A DNA stretch of 64,000 bases from CAWGGS01 sp963822095 (GTDB lineage: Bacteria; Desulfobacterota; Desulfobulbia; Desulfobulbales; Desulfocapsaceae): assembly GCA_963822095.1 (NCBI GenBank), contig CAWGGS010000039.1, positions 158,375 to 222,374 of the forward strand. The letters run 5' to 3'. Positions within the stretch are counted from its first letter, which is position 1; every line of letters begins with the position of its first letter. Position numbers and translations under genes: made by a program. Shown piece by piece: positions 54,148-63,516 of this stretch. Under the pieces are notes generated by a model. It had not been told where the DNA came from, did no database searches, and saw only the letters and a program-made list of their open reading frames with translations.

Positions 54148-57100
54148 TCTCCCTCTCCGATATCTTTATCCGTCGCCCGGTCATGACCGTGCTGACCATG
54201 TTTACGATCCTGCTCTTCGGTCTGATCGGCTATAAACAGTTGCCGGTAAGCGATCTTCCCAATGTGGATTTCCCGACGATCACCGTCAGCGCCAATATGC
54301 CGGGAGCCAGCCCCGAAACCATGGCCTCGACGGTAGCAACCGTTCTGGAAAAGGAATTTTCCACAATCGCCGGCATCGATTCGATGAGTTCGGTCAGCAC
54401 CACCGGAAGCACCAGGATTTCTTTGCAGTTCTCCCTTGACCGCAATATCGATTCGGCCGCCCAGGACGTCCAGGCGGCTCTCGGTCATGCTGCCCGGCGT
54501 CTCCCGGACGCAATGCCCTCCCCTCCGTCGTTTCGCAAATCCAATCCCGCCGACCATGCCGTTATGTTCATCTCTCTGTCAAGCCCCGTCCTCCAGCTCT
54601 CCGAGCTGGACCGTTACGGACAGACTATGAGCCAGCGTCTCTCGACAATACTCGGAGTGGCCCAGGTGCAGGTATACGGCAGCCAGAAATATGCCGTCCG
54701 AATTCAACTCGATCCGATTGCCCTGAAGGCCTTTAATCTTGACGTCGACGAGGTCGCAACAGCCATCAATGCCCAGAATGCCGATGAACCCATGGGGCAA
54801 CTGAACAGCTCAATCAGACAACTCACCCTGCAGGCTAATGGCCAGCTTATCAATGCCGAACAGTATCGCGATGCGGTCATCGCCGTTCGCAACGGCCGCC
54901 CAATTCGGCTCTCGGAAATCGCAACGGTCATCGACAGTGTGGAAAACACCAGAAACGGTGCCTGGTTTTTCACCCCGAAAACCAAGGCCCAAACCGTGTT
55001 TCTCGCGATCTATAAACAGCCTGGATCAAATACCATCAACGTAACCAAGGCTGTGAAATCTGTTCTTCCAAGCCTTTCAGATTCTCTGCCCGCCTCGGTC
55101 AAGCTGAAGATTCTACGTGATGGCGGGGTGCCGATCAAGGAATCGATCAACGACATCCAGTTCACCATGCTTCTGACGCTGGCGCTGGTGGTTATGGTCA
55201 TCTTTCTCTTTATCCGCAACATCTCGGCCACAGCCATACCGAGCATTTCCCTTCCGATGTCGATCATTGGAACCTTTGCTGTGATGTATCTTTTCGATTA
55301 CAGCCTTGACAATATGTCGCTCATGGCACTGACGCTTTCGGTCGGCTTCGTCGTTGACGACTCCATTGTCATGTTGGAAAATATCGTTCGCCATATGGAG
55401 ATGGGAAAAAGCCGTCTCCAGGCCGCCATGGATGGAGCCAAAGAAGTCGGGTTTACGATCATCTCGATGACCTTTTCCCTGGTTGCAATCTTTATCCCGC
55501 TCTTTTTCCTGGGCGGAATCATGGGACGTCTCTTCCGTGAGTTTTCGGTGACCATCGGTGTCGCGGTTCTTGTTAGCTGTCTGGTCAGCCTGACGTTGAC
55601 CCCGATGCTTGCCAGCCGGTTTCTTCGTGAACCACACCTCATTCGCCACGGGAGAGCCTATCTGGCAACAGAGGCCATATATCAAAAACTTGTAGGGTTT
55701 TACGACCGAAGCCTGCTCTTCGTCCTCCACCATCGTCTCCCCACCCTCCTCCTTTCAATTTTGGTGCTTGTAGCCACAGTCTATCTCTTCAAGATCGTAC
55801 CGAAGGGTTTTATCCCGGCGGAAGATCAAGGTATGATCCTGGTCAACACCGAAACCTCGCAGGATGCCTCCTATGATTCAATGGTGGAGCATGCAATGAA
55901 ACTTGCCGAGATCACGCAACAAGACCCCAACGTCGATCGCTTCCTGGTTCGTGTCGACACCTCGGTTTTCCTCTTGCTCGTCCTGAAACCCCGCTCCGAA
56001 CGCACTCTCAATGTGGATCAGGTGATAAAGGAGCTTCGCCCGAAACTCAACTCGGTGCCGGGGATCAGGGCCATGCCGATCAACCGCCCTCCGATCAATG
56101 TCAGCGGCCGCCGAGTCCGCAGTCTCTATCAGATTACCCTGCAGGGGCTTGATTCCGATCAGCTCTATGCCGCGGCAAAGAAACTGGAGCAGGCCATGCA
56201 CGGACAGGCCGAGTTGCTGGATATCTCCAGTGATCTGCAGATGGAAAACCCACAGCTCAACATCAAGATAGATCGCAATCGGGCACTTCTTCTGGGTGTT
56301 TCGCCTCGCCGCATCGAAGATACCCTTTACAGCGCCTATGGCGACAGGATCGTCTCGACGATTAACGCGGCAAGCGATCAGTACAATGTCATTCTGGAAT
56401 TTCAGCCGCGCTATCAGACAGGCGCTTCGGTCCTATCCATGCTCTATGTTCGCTCAAACCTGGGAAAGCTGGTCCCGCTGACCTCGGTGGCAAGCCTCGA
56501 TGAAGGTGTCGGCCCATTATCCATAAACCATACCGGACAATTGCCGTCTGTAACCTTGTCGTTTAATACAAAAGACGGTGTAGCGCTGGGCGATGTCGTT
56601 GACAATCTGCAGAAACTGACCGCCAGGATCCTGCCCAACGGCGTCCACGCCTCCTTCCAGGGAAACGCCCAGCAGTTTCAGGCCTCCCAGGCCAGTATGG
56701 GCTGGCTTTTATTGCTGGCGATTATTGTCATCTATATCGTACTCGGCATCCTCTATGAAAGCTTCATCCATCCACTGACGATCCTCACCGCCCTGCCCTT
56801 TGCCGGATTCGGTGCGCTTTTAACCCTGCTGATCTTTCACACCGACCTCTCACTCTATGCCTTTGTCGGTGTGATCATGCTCGTCGGCCTGGTCAAGAAA
56901 AACGGGATTATGATGGTGGATTTTGCCGTTGTCGCCCAGCAGGAAGGAAAAACCGCCGCAGAGGCCATCCATGAGGCCTGCATTATTCGTTTTCGACCGA
57001 TCATGATGACCACCATGGCCGCCCTGATGGCAGGTCTGCCTATTGCTCTTGGTTTCGGTGCCGGGGCGGAATCGAGAAGGCCGCTTGGACTGGCCGTGGT

Positions 57101-57212
57101 CGGAGGCCTGCTCTTTTCCCAGACCCTGACCCTCTATGTAACCCCGGTCTTCTACATCTATATGGAAAAACTTCAGCAATACCTGAAGAACCGATCGAAA
57201 AAAACAGGCTAA
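54144..57212 (+). CDS. RND efflux inner-membrane transporter (HAE1 family)
   Basis: Proton-driven efflux pump subunit of 1022 residues, the usual AcrB/MdtBC length. Twelve transmembrane segments and two large periplasmic loops are seen. The start RPVMTVLTMFTILLFGLIGYKQLPV is typical. The paired aspartates needed for proton relay are present in TM4 (GFVVDDSIVMLENI, about 400-413). In the second half, GLVKKNGIMMVDFA and RPIMMTTMAALMAGLPIA (near 910-960) also match the family. Similarity looks closer to the MdtB/MdtC-like subgroup than to AcrB. No repressor gene is next to the operon, so regulation is not visible. Confidence 0.95.
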   Translation: MISLSDIFIRRPVMTVLTMFTILLFGLIGYKQLPVSDLPNVDFPTITVSANMPGASPETMASTVATVLEKEFSTIAGIDSMSSVSTTGSTRISLQFSLDRNIDSAAQDVQAALGHAARRLPDAMPSPPSFRKSNPADHAVMFISLSSPVLQLSELDRYGQTMSQRLSTILGVAQVQVYGSQKYAVRIQLDPIALKAFNLDVDEVATAINAQNADEPMGQLNSSIRQLTLQANGQLINAEQYRDAVIAVRNGRPIRLSEIATVIDSVENTRNGAWFFTPKTKAQTVFLAIYKQPGSNTINVTKAVKSVLPSLSDSLPASVKLKILRDGGVPIKESINDIQFTMLLTLALVVMVIFLFIRNISATAIPSISLPMSIIGTFAVMYLFDYSLDNMSLMALTLSVGFVVDDSIVMLENIVRHMEMGKSRLQAAMDGAKEVGFTIISMTFSLVAIFIPLFFLGGIMGRLFREFSVTIGVAVLVSCLVSLTLTPMLASRFLREPHLIRHGRAYLATEAIYQKLVGFYDRSLLFVLHHRLPTLLLSILVLVATVYLFKIVPKGFIPAEDQGMILVNTETSQDASYDSMVEHAMKLAEITQQDPNVDRFLVRVDTSVFLLLVLKPRSERTLNVDQVIKELRPKLNSVPGIRAMPINRPPINVSGRRVRSLYQITLQGLDSDQLYAAAKKLEQAMHGQAELLDISSDLQMENPQLNIKIDRNRALLLGVSPRRIEDTLYSAYGDRIVSTINAASDQYNVILEFQPRYQTGASVLSMLYVRSNLGKLVPLTSVASLDEGVGPLSINHTGQLPSVTLSFNTKDGVALGDVVDNLQKLTARILPNGVHASFQGNAQQFQASQASMGWLLLLAIIVIYIVLGILYESFIHPLTILTALPFAGFGALLTLLIFHTDLSLYAFVGVIMLVGLVKKNGIMMVDFAVVAQQEGKTAAEAIHEACIIRFRPIMMTTMAALMAGLPIALGFGAGAESRRPLGLAVVGGLLFSQTLTLYVTPVFYIYMEKLQQYLKNRSKKTG

Positions 57213-57278
57213 CCAAGAGGGAGGGGCATCGACCTGATGACTCCAAACACAGCCGGTATTTTCACTTCAGCAGGATGT

Positions 57279-58310
57279 CTATCTTGCCTGGATCGTGACC
57301 GCCTTGCTCTTCTGCAATGCGGCGCTGGATGACTCGATCAACTTTTTCCCCTGCTGTTGAATAAAATAGACAGCCAAGCCTTCCCGCTCGGCAACCGCTT
57401 CACCCTCCTCTTTCCCCAGGCAGAGCATGGCTGTAGCCCAGGCATCGCTGAACCTGGGATCGTCGGCAAAGACCGTGGCCGAAACCAGGTCATGGGTAAC
57501 CGGCGCCCCGGTCCGAGGGTTGAAAATATGGGAATAACGTTTACCGTTCTTATCGTAATAATGCCTGTATGTACCCGATGTATTAATTGAAACGCCTCTT
57601 GGATCTTGTATCTCCACCACCTTGTCCACGGACATATCACCCGGGATCGGACGAACAATAGCAATCCGCCAGGGACCGCCATCCACCCTGTGCCCCTTGA
57701 CATACATGTCGCCCCCCATCTCAACAATGTAATTTTTTATTCCGTGTTGCTCCAGTACCCTGGACAACCGGTAAGCCGTATACCCCTCTCCCATGGAGGA
57801 GAGATCGATTGCAAGCTGGGGAATGTGTTTGCGAACGCGATGGCCTTTAAGATCAATGTCGAGTTTGTCGTAACCAACTTCCCGGCGGGTTTTTGCTATC
57901 TGCTCCGGGCTGGGGATATGGAACGAATCCTTTCGAAATCCCCAAAGATCGTAAAGGGGCTTGACCGTCGGATCATAACACCCGTGGGAGGCCCGATAAA
58001 CCCGGTCGGCCAACTGGAGGAGATCGACAACATCTCCGGGCAGCTGCTGCCAATTGGTAGATGCATTATGGTTGAAGCGTTGCAGATCGGAATCGTCCCG
58101 ATAGGTAGAGATTTTTCTGTCAATATCCGCAAAGGTGGCCTCTATTCCGGATTTTACCTTTCCGGAGTCCACAGGGTCCATACTCCACCATGTGATATGG
58201 TAGCTTGTGCCCTGGGCACGTCCTTCGATTTTCTGAAGCTTGTGGGCACGAGTACATCCTCCCATAACCACCAACATTACACCTAAAACAACGATCAATG
58301 TCTTCTTCAT
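57279..58310 (-). CDS. apbE: FAD:protein FMN transferase (ApbE) lipoprotein
   Basis: Attaches FMN covalently to threonine/serine residues of target proteins such as RnfD/RnfG or NqrB/C. The 343-residue protein has a lipoprotein signal with MVVMGGC (Cys near 19), so it is anchored in the periplasm. The ApbE core has GTSYHITWW near 35, KTRREVGYDKLDI near 145, AIDLSSMGEGYTAYRLSRVL near 170-190 and GAPVTHDLVSATVFADD near 265. The ATG at 58310 has GAAGG about 10 bases upstream. An in-frame start at 58388 would run into the previous gene. No target flavoprotein gene is in the window. It is four bases after the thioesterase gene on the same strand. Confidence 0.9.
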   Translation of the reverse strand: MKKTLIVVLGVMLVVMGGCTRAHKLQKIEGRAQGTSYHITWWSMDPVDSGKVKSGIEATFADIDRKISTYRDDSDLQRFNHNASTNWQQLPGDVVDLLQLADRVYRASHGCYDPTVKPLYDLWGFRKDSFHIPSPEQIAKTRREVGYDKLDIDLKGHRVRKHIPQLAIDLSSMGEGYTAYRLSRVLEQHGIKNYIVEMGGDMYVKGHRVDGGPWRIAIVRPIPGDMSVDKVVEIQDPRGVSINTSGTYRHYYDKNGKRYSHIFNPRTGAPVTHDLVSATVFADDPRFSDAWATAMLCLGKEEGEAVAEREGLAVYFIQQQGKKLIESSSAALQKSKAVTIQAR

Positions 58311-58314
58311 TCTT

Positions 58315-58857
58315 CTAAACCTTCTCTTGATCCATGGCCGAACCATCCGGCGGCAATTCAATAAATTCAGGATCGTCACTCTCCTCATTCACCTGCCATT
58401 CTCCGCCTTCCACATCCAGGTCGGCTATTTTCCCGATGGACATCTTTATATATTTACCTTTTCCGGAAACGGCCACGCTTCCATCACCAAGAACAATTTC
58501 GCCGCTGCCCTCAAAAAAACGTTTTCCATCCTTTTCAATACGTCCTACAACCCGAATTTCACTATCCAGGGGAATCGGCTTTTTCAAACGCATTGAAAAT
58601 TCCACAGTCACCCCCCAGATATCATCGGAAGAGGAGGACATAATTGCCCTGCCGATGGTCTCATCCAGAATGGCTGCAGCAATTCCTCCGTGCAACCTTT
58701 CAGGATACCCTTGATGTTCATCTGCCGGCTGAAAAACGGCAACGGTCTCACCATTTTTTAACTCATAAAAGCGGCTTTTGAGCCCAAAGCCGTTTTCGGT
58801 TCCACAGACAAAACACATTCTCGAATTGGGTTGTTTTCCGGTTACCTTTTGTTTCAT
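58315..58857 (-). CDS. Hot-dog fold thioesterase (PaaI/DUF4442-like)
   Basis: A 180-residue cytoplasmic protein with a single hot-dog domain. Features are MCFVCGTENGFGLKSRFYEL at 14-33, GYPERLHGGIAAAILDETIGRAI near 50-72 and GVTVEFSMRLKKPIP near 82. The HGG segment with an acidic residue following is the usual thioesterase active site. The N-terminal CxxCG segment, often seen in deltaproteobacterial members, is present. Its stop is four bases before the apbE start, so they are co-transcribed, though no common pathway is apparent. ATG 58857 follows GAGAGGAAG. Earlier in-frame GTG/ATG codons exist to 58878. Substrate is unknown. Confidence 0.82.
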   Translation of the reverse strand: MKQKVTGKQPNSRMCFVCGTENGFGLKSRFYELKNGETVAVFQPADEHQGYPERLHGGIAAAILDETIGRAIMSSSSDDIWGVTVEFSMRLKKPIPLDSEIRVVGRIEKDGKRFFEGSGEIVLGDGSVAVSGKGKYIKMSIGKIADLDVEGGEWQVNEESDDPEFIELPPDGSAMDQEKV

Positions 58858-59049
58858 TGCACTTCCTCTCCCTCGCACAAAATATTAGAGAAAATTTGGA
58901 TGGTATTCAATAACGATGACGTCGTATTTTGTATATACCCAAATACATAGAACCAGCTTCTTTATTATTCCTGGATCAGTAGCTGAATAGTAGTTGTACT
59001 ATCATAGTATTTTTACTACGCCCTATTCATATATGCATCTGAAAATCTG

Positions 59050-59275
59050 GTTCTTCCGGATTAAGAGTACTTATCTATAACACGGGAGGCGGAGGGCATC
59101 TCTGAAGGACACCTCGCGGAAGCCCGAAGGGATGCGGACAGGACGCAGGCCAGGAACGGCCTGCCTGTCAGCCGTAGTGTACCGGCGATGAGGCCGTAGA
59201 GTAGCTTCCGGAAGCGATGTCCTCTGCCGGATTGTCCTTTTCAGCCTTACAAAAGTACGCTCTATTCGGATGAAC
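59050..59275. repeat. MITE-like inverted-repeat element, copy B
   Basis: A 226-bp element with terminal repeats GTTCTTCCGGATTAAGAGTA (left) and, reverse complemented, GTTCATCCGAATAGAGCGTA (right), matching at 19 of 25 positions. Shared interior blocks GGGAGGCGGAG, CCTCGCGGA, GCGGACAGGACG and the CAGGCC-GGCCTG hairpin are in reverse order relative to copy A at 22056-22320. A possible 8-bp target duplication AAAATCTG flanks it (59042-59049 and 59278-59285), boundaries uncertain by one base. There is no coding capacity. Confidence 0.75.
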
Positions 59276-59280
59276 CAAAA

Positions 59281-59348
59281 ATCTGATTACCCGTGAAACG
59301 AACCGTTCACTCCCTCGATCAGGAGCTGAACAGGAGTGGTAATCAGAT
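59281..59348. repeat. Perfect 11-bp inverted repeat next to MITE copy B
   Basis: ATCTGATTACC at 59281-59291 and GGTAATCAGAT at 59338-59348 enclose 46 bases. It lies about 230 bases upstream of fdhA. It may be an operator, a hairpin or part of an older repeat into which copy B inserted. Confidence 0.45.
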
Positions 59349-59584
59349 CTGAAAATCACGTTATTTTAAATATTTCGGAAATGGAGTCCACAACTCTACC
59401 TACAGGTTGCTTTTCAGTGTTATCCATTGTTATTCCATGTCATTACTCCTTCTTAAAGTGAAATTGTTTCATTACGGGTGTACTGTTTTTACTCAGAAGA
59501 ATATCTGATGCACTATTAAGCCTGCATTGATGGATTTGCGGTCTTTTCACATTGTCACGAAACAATGAACCAAGGAGTGAATAG

Positions 59585-62278
59585 ATGAGTACTGCACAGA
59601 AAATTGTCATAAACGGGAGGGAGGTTGCGTTCCAAAAAGGGAAAACAATTCTCGAAGTCTGCAAGGACGAAGAGGTTTATCTCCCAACCTTGTGCTACGA
59701 CGAGAGGCTCAAACCCTATGGCGGTTGTAGGCTCTGCATTGTCGAGGTCAAAGGAAGACCCGTTCCCCTGACTTCCTGCACGACCCCTGCTGAGGACGGA
59801 ATGGAGGTCACAACGGAAAGCCCCAGGCTGACCCGGCTGCGAAAAACCATTTTGGAACTCCTTTTATCCAACCATCCCAATGACTGTATGTGCTGTGAGG
59901 CCACCGGCGACTGCAGCCTTCAGGAAATGGCCTATCTTTACGGTGCAAACCTTACAAGATTCCAGGGTGAACAGTGGAACCTGCCGATTCGCGAAGACAA
60001 CCCCTTCATTACCTTCGAACCCAATAAATGCATTGTCTGTGGTCGATGTACCCGTATCTGCAACGAAGTGGTCATGGCCGGAACCATTGATCTGGTCAAT
60101 CGAGGGTTCAACGCCATTCCTGATACAGCTTTCAATAAACCCAGAACGCTTGAAAACTGTGAATTTTGCGGACAGTGTGTTTCAACCTGTCCGACAGGAG
60201 CTCTCACAGACAAGAAGGGCCGGGGCCAGGGTCGTTCCTCGGATGTGAAAAAAGTAAAAACAACCTGTTCCTACTGCGGAACCGGCTGCAACTTCTTTCT
60301 CAATGTAAGAAATGACCAGGTCGTCCGTATCACCTCTGACTACGACGCCCCGGTGAACAAAGGAAATCTCTGTATTAAAGGACGCTACGGGTATGACTTT
60401 ATTCATCATAAGGATCGAATAACCACCCCATTGATTCGGGAAGGTGACAGATTCAGAGAGGCTACCTGGGACGAGGCTTTAACCCTGGTTGCCGATACAT
60501 TTAATACCCTTATTAAAAAATACGGAGAAGATACGGTAGGCGGCTTCTCCTCATCAAGGTGTTCCAACGAAGAAAACTTCCTCCTTTCAAAATGGGTGCG
60601 CTGTGCGGTCGGCTCCAACAATGTCGACAACTGCGCCCGGGTCTGACACGCTCCGACCGTGGCCGGTCTGGCCACAAGTCTTGGTGCTGGAGCTGCTACC
60701 AACTCACTCGAGCAGATGCCTGATATGGACACCCTGTTCCTCTTCGGGTCAAACCCGACCGAGGCACACCCGATCGTATCCTTGCATCTGAAAAAAGCCC
60801 TAGCCAACGGCGCCAACCTCGTCGTCGCCGACCCCAGGAAGACCTGGATGGCAAAACGTGCCGATGTCTGGCTGAATCTCAAACCGGGCAGCAATATTGC
60901 CCTGTTGAATGGAATCATCCGCGTAATCCTCGATAACGGCTGGGAAAATACGGAATTTATAAATAAAAGAACTGAAAGTATCGATAAGTTACGGGCCAAG
61001 GTCCAAGAGTACGATCTCGACCGCGTCGAGCAACTGACAGGTGTCAGCCAAGAAAAGATCATTGAGGCGGCACGTCTTTACTCCCAGGTCGACTCCTCGA
61101 TGATTGTTTATGGGCTCGGGGTAACCGAACACCAGAGTGGTACCGAAAATGCAATGGGTATTGCCAACCTGGCGCTGGTCTGCGGCCATATCGGCCGTCC
61201 CGCCACCGGTATCATGGCCCTGCGTGGACAAAATAATGTCCAGGGAGCATCCGACCTCGGTCCCCTCCCTGCCACCCTGCCCGGCTATCAGTCGGTAACA
61301 GATCCCAAATGCAGGGAAAAATTTCAAAAAGAATGGGGGGTCACCATCAAGGATAAGCCGGGTCTCAAATCGGTTGAGATGCTGGATGAATGCGTAAAGG
61401 GCAATTTCAAAGGGATCTTTATTTTGGGCGAGGATCCGGCCCAAACCGATCCCGATCTGAACCATGTCCGCAAGGCCCTGGAGAGCGTCGACTTCCTGGT
61501 TGTTCAGGATATCTTCCCCACCGAGACTACCAAATTCGCCGATGTGATCCTGCCTGGGGCCAGTTTTGCCGAAAAGGACGGGACCTTCACCAATGGTGAG
61601 CGTAGGGTTCAGCGGATTCGAAAGGCCATTGAGCCGCTGGCCGGAATGGCCGAGTGGGAGGTTATCTCCCGCATCTCCACCCTGATGGGATACCCGATGA
61701 CCTATTCCCACCCGTCTGAAATCATGGATGAAATCGCCCGTCTTGTCCCGGCTTACGGCGGCATAAGCTTCGATCGTATCGAAGAGCGTGGGATTCAATG
61801 GCCCTGTCCGACCAAGGATCATCCCGGTACAGCAACACTGTACACGGAACTGTTTTCGCGGCCGGGCGGACGGGCACAGTTCATGGTGCTTGACCAGATA
61901 GGATCAGCCGAAGTACCGGATAAAGACTATCCACTCGTTCTTATTACCGGCAGGATCCGGGAGCACTACAATAACGGTTCGATGACCAGGCGAGCATCCG
62001 GCATCTCCGAATTAGTCCCGGAAGAACTGGTTGAAATCAGTTTTGAAGACGCCCAAGCCCTTGGTATCGAAAATAAGGAATGGGTAAAGGTCTCATCACG
62101 TAGGGGTGAGGTCAAGGTCAGGGCCAAGGTCTGCGAGAGATCACAGGCGGGCAACGTTTTTATGACCTTTCATCATCAAGATGCTCTGACCAATGTCTTG
62201 ACCTCTGAGCATCGGGACCCGATCACCGGAACACCAGAATACAAGTCCTGCGCGGTTCGGGTTGAAAAGATGGCATAA
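59585..62278 (+). CDS. fdhA: Selenocysteine formate dehydrogenase alpha subunit, NuoG-like N-terminus
   Basis: Oxidises formate to CO2 at a molybdopterin centre, cytoplasmic. It has 897 residues reading through a UGA at 60644-60646 as selenocysteine 354 (CARV-Sec-HAPTVAGLA). The N-terminus has a 2Fe-2S site (C37, C48, C51, C65), a His-Cys3 4Fe-4S site (H97, C101, C104, C110) and two 4Fe-4S ferredoxin sites (C149/152/155/159, C192/195/198/202). The Mo-linked cluster has C228, C231, C235 and C263. The Mo-bisMGD domains run to the end. ATG 59585 follows AAGGAG 8 bases upstream. It stands alone, without beta or gamma subunits, so its electron partner is elsewhere. An interrupted reading would split it into two frames of 353 and about 540 codons. 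Confidence 0.93.
60644..60675 (+). promoter_or_regulatory. UGA-Sec codon and bacterial SECIS hairpin
   Basis: The UGA lies at 60644-60646. Twelve bases later a perfect 6-bp stem GTGGCC/GGCCAC (60659-60664, 60670-60675) holds a GGTCT apical loop. Placement and the GGTCT loop match the E. coli fdhF SECIS, which SelB recognises. Confidence 0.88.
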
Positions 62279-62293
62279 AGGGAAAATCAAGGG

Positions 62294-62920
62294 TCACCGT
62301 TCACAATGAGGAACAGGAATTGAGGGTGGCCCTTCCACAAGCATTTGGGCAATGGTCAGTTTAATCTTCGGATAGAGATGACGCTTGCCTGCAAAGAGGT
62401 CGTTTTCAAGAAGTGCCATTTGCCTGAAAAGCGGTGTTCGTTCCATACAGGGCGCCGCTTTTTTGTTCGAGTGATCCAACGCAACCAGTTCCTGGCATCG
62501 AAAACATCCGGGAAACACAAGCTTTTTTCCATCCGGCCTGGTCATACTCGCAGGAACCCCATGGGTCCTGCAAACCAGCAACCGATAAGGGTAAAGTGTG
62601 CAGAGCCCTTCTTCATTCAACGGACACATCACCTGAGGTCTCTGGCCTCGCGAGAGGGATTCGTTGCACTCCTTAAGGTAGCTCTTGGCTCGTTGCAGTA
62701 TCTTTTGCTGCTTCTCTGTCGAAAGTTTGCTGAATCCTTGCCGGAGGTATGCCCATTCCACATAGGTATGATGTTCAAAATAGGAATCACAGCAGTTGTC
62801 CGGGCAACCGGTACAGGAAAAGTTCAACAGGGATGCAACCCTGTCGTATTCTGTTTCCATTTCTTGATAAAGCCGGATCAGGCGCTTCTGGAGAGTGTCA
62901 CTTAAAACAATTTCTTTCAC
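62294..62920 (-). CDS. YkgJ-type cysteine-cluster protein, second paralogue
   Basis: A 208-residue cytoplasmic protein of the UPF0153/YkgJ group. The N-terminal FSCTGCPDNCC is near residues 34-44. A mid-protein cluster around MCPLNEEGLCTLYPYRLLVCRTHG (about 99-122) and a later CFRC follow. Ten or so cysteines suggest a metal or Fe-S site. The start is a GTG at 62920 that overlaps the stop of the AMMECR1 gene (TAGTG), with GAGG upstream. It is therefore co-translated with that gene. It differs in spacing from the 25708-26445 paralogue. It is convergent with fdhA (15-base gap), and a link to formate dehydrogenase maturation is possible but unproven. Confidence 0.78.
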   Translation of the reverse strand: MKEIVLSDTLQKRLIRLYQEMETEYDRVASLLNFSCTGCPDNCCDSYFEHHTYVEWAYLRQGFSKLSTEKQQKILQRAKSYLKECNESLSRGQRPQVMCPLNEEGLCTLYPYRLLVCRTHGVPASMTRPDGKKLVFPGCFRCQELVALDHSNKKAAPCMERTPLFRQMALLENDLFAGKRHLYPKIKLTIAQMLVEGPPSIPVPHCER

Positions 62921-63483
62921 TATGCTTCCTCTTCAAAACACTGGACTTGGTAGACGAGAATCTCGGGGTGGGAGGTCCGCCAAGCCGTTTCCGACAAACC
63001 TGCCTTCCGACAGAGATGTCCGAGAAAATCCTTCGCATCGGGAAGTTGCTCCCAAACCTGCGGCAGAAAGGTCGCCCCGGCCGTTTCCTGCCGCAGGATA
63101 ATGCCATCGACTCCGGGACGTAACTTGCGGACAAGATCTTCGGCATCAATGTAGGATAAAGTGTTTGCCGGGGTCAAGATGGAAATATCGATGTGGGTTC
63201 GTCCCAACTCTTCCAAGGTCAACGGACGAAACCTATAGTCGCTGAAGGCGGCATTCAGCGCATTTCGTTCTATCGACTCCAGAATCGATCCAACCGGATC
63301 GAGATTGCCGATACACCCTCGTAATTGGCCTTCTATTTTCAAGGTCACAAAGGTCCCGCTTATTTGACGAAAAACATCATCACTTGAGGTTGGAATTTCT
63401 CCTTTTCCGGTCAGCTTTTTCAAAATAGCCGATCGAGCCACCCGAAGAAGAAAGTCTCCTTGAGTCTTGGTCAATTCACCCAT
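62920..63483 (-). CDS. AMMECR1-domain protein (AmmeMemoRadiSam protein A)
   Basis: A 187-residue cytoplasmic protein with the AMMECR1 fold. Signature parts are FVTLKIEGQLRGCIGNLDP (about 46-64, containing the LRGCIG core motif), YRFRPLTLEELGRTHIDISIL near 85-105 and a GVDGIIL segment near 126. The ATG at 63483 has AGAGG 8 bases upstream and was preferred to a GTG at 63492. The family is part of a three-protein set with Memo and a radical SAM enzyme (AmrS). Neither Memo nor a clear AmrS is adjacent, although the PflX-like radical SAM at 1677-2636 is a distant relative. It is linked to the downstream YkgJ gene by a one-base stop/start overlap. Confidence 0.88.
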   Translation of the reverse strand: MGELTKTQGDFLLRVARSAILKKLTGKGEIPTSSDDVFRQISGTFVTLKIEGQLRGCIGNLDPVGSILESIERNALNAAFSDYRFRPLTLEELGRTHIDISILTPANTLSYIDAEDLVRKLRPGVDGIILRQETAGATFLPQVWEQLPDAKDFLGHLCRKAGLSETAWRTSHPEILVYQVQCFEEEA

Positions 63484-63516
63484 TTCAGGCACCTCTCTTC
63501 ATCTTAAAGCCTCGTG

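Larger units (their letters stand above)
58858..59584. other. Long gap upstream of fdhA with palindromes and a MITE copy
   Basis: This 727-base gap contains no gene I can support. It has a large imperfect palindrome at 58984-59029 (outer TGAATAG/CTATTCA, inner TACTAT-C-ATAGTA), MITE-like copy B at 59050-59275, and a perfect 11-bp inverted repeat at 59281-59348. A CATTGT/ACAATG pair lies at 59550-59567, right before the fdhA ribosome site. The blocks near 58973 and 59315 (GATCAG-AGCTGAA) are also weak direct repeats. The fdhA promoter should lie between about 59350 and 59550. Confidence 0.45.

Noticed and set aside
59585..60646. A separate 353-residue ferredoxin-like gene followed by a truncated oxidoreductase, that is, a frameshifted pseudogene
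   Set aside because: Both parts are in the same frame, separated only by a TGA with a SECIS hairpin at the correct distance. Selenocysteine read-through explains it.
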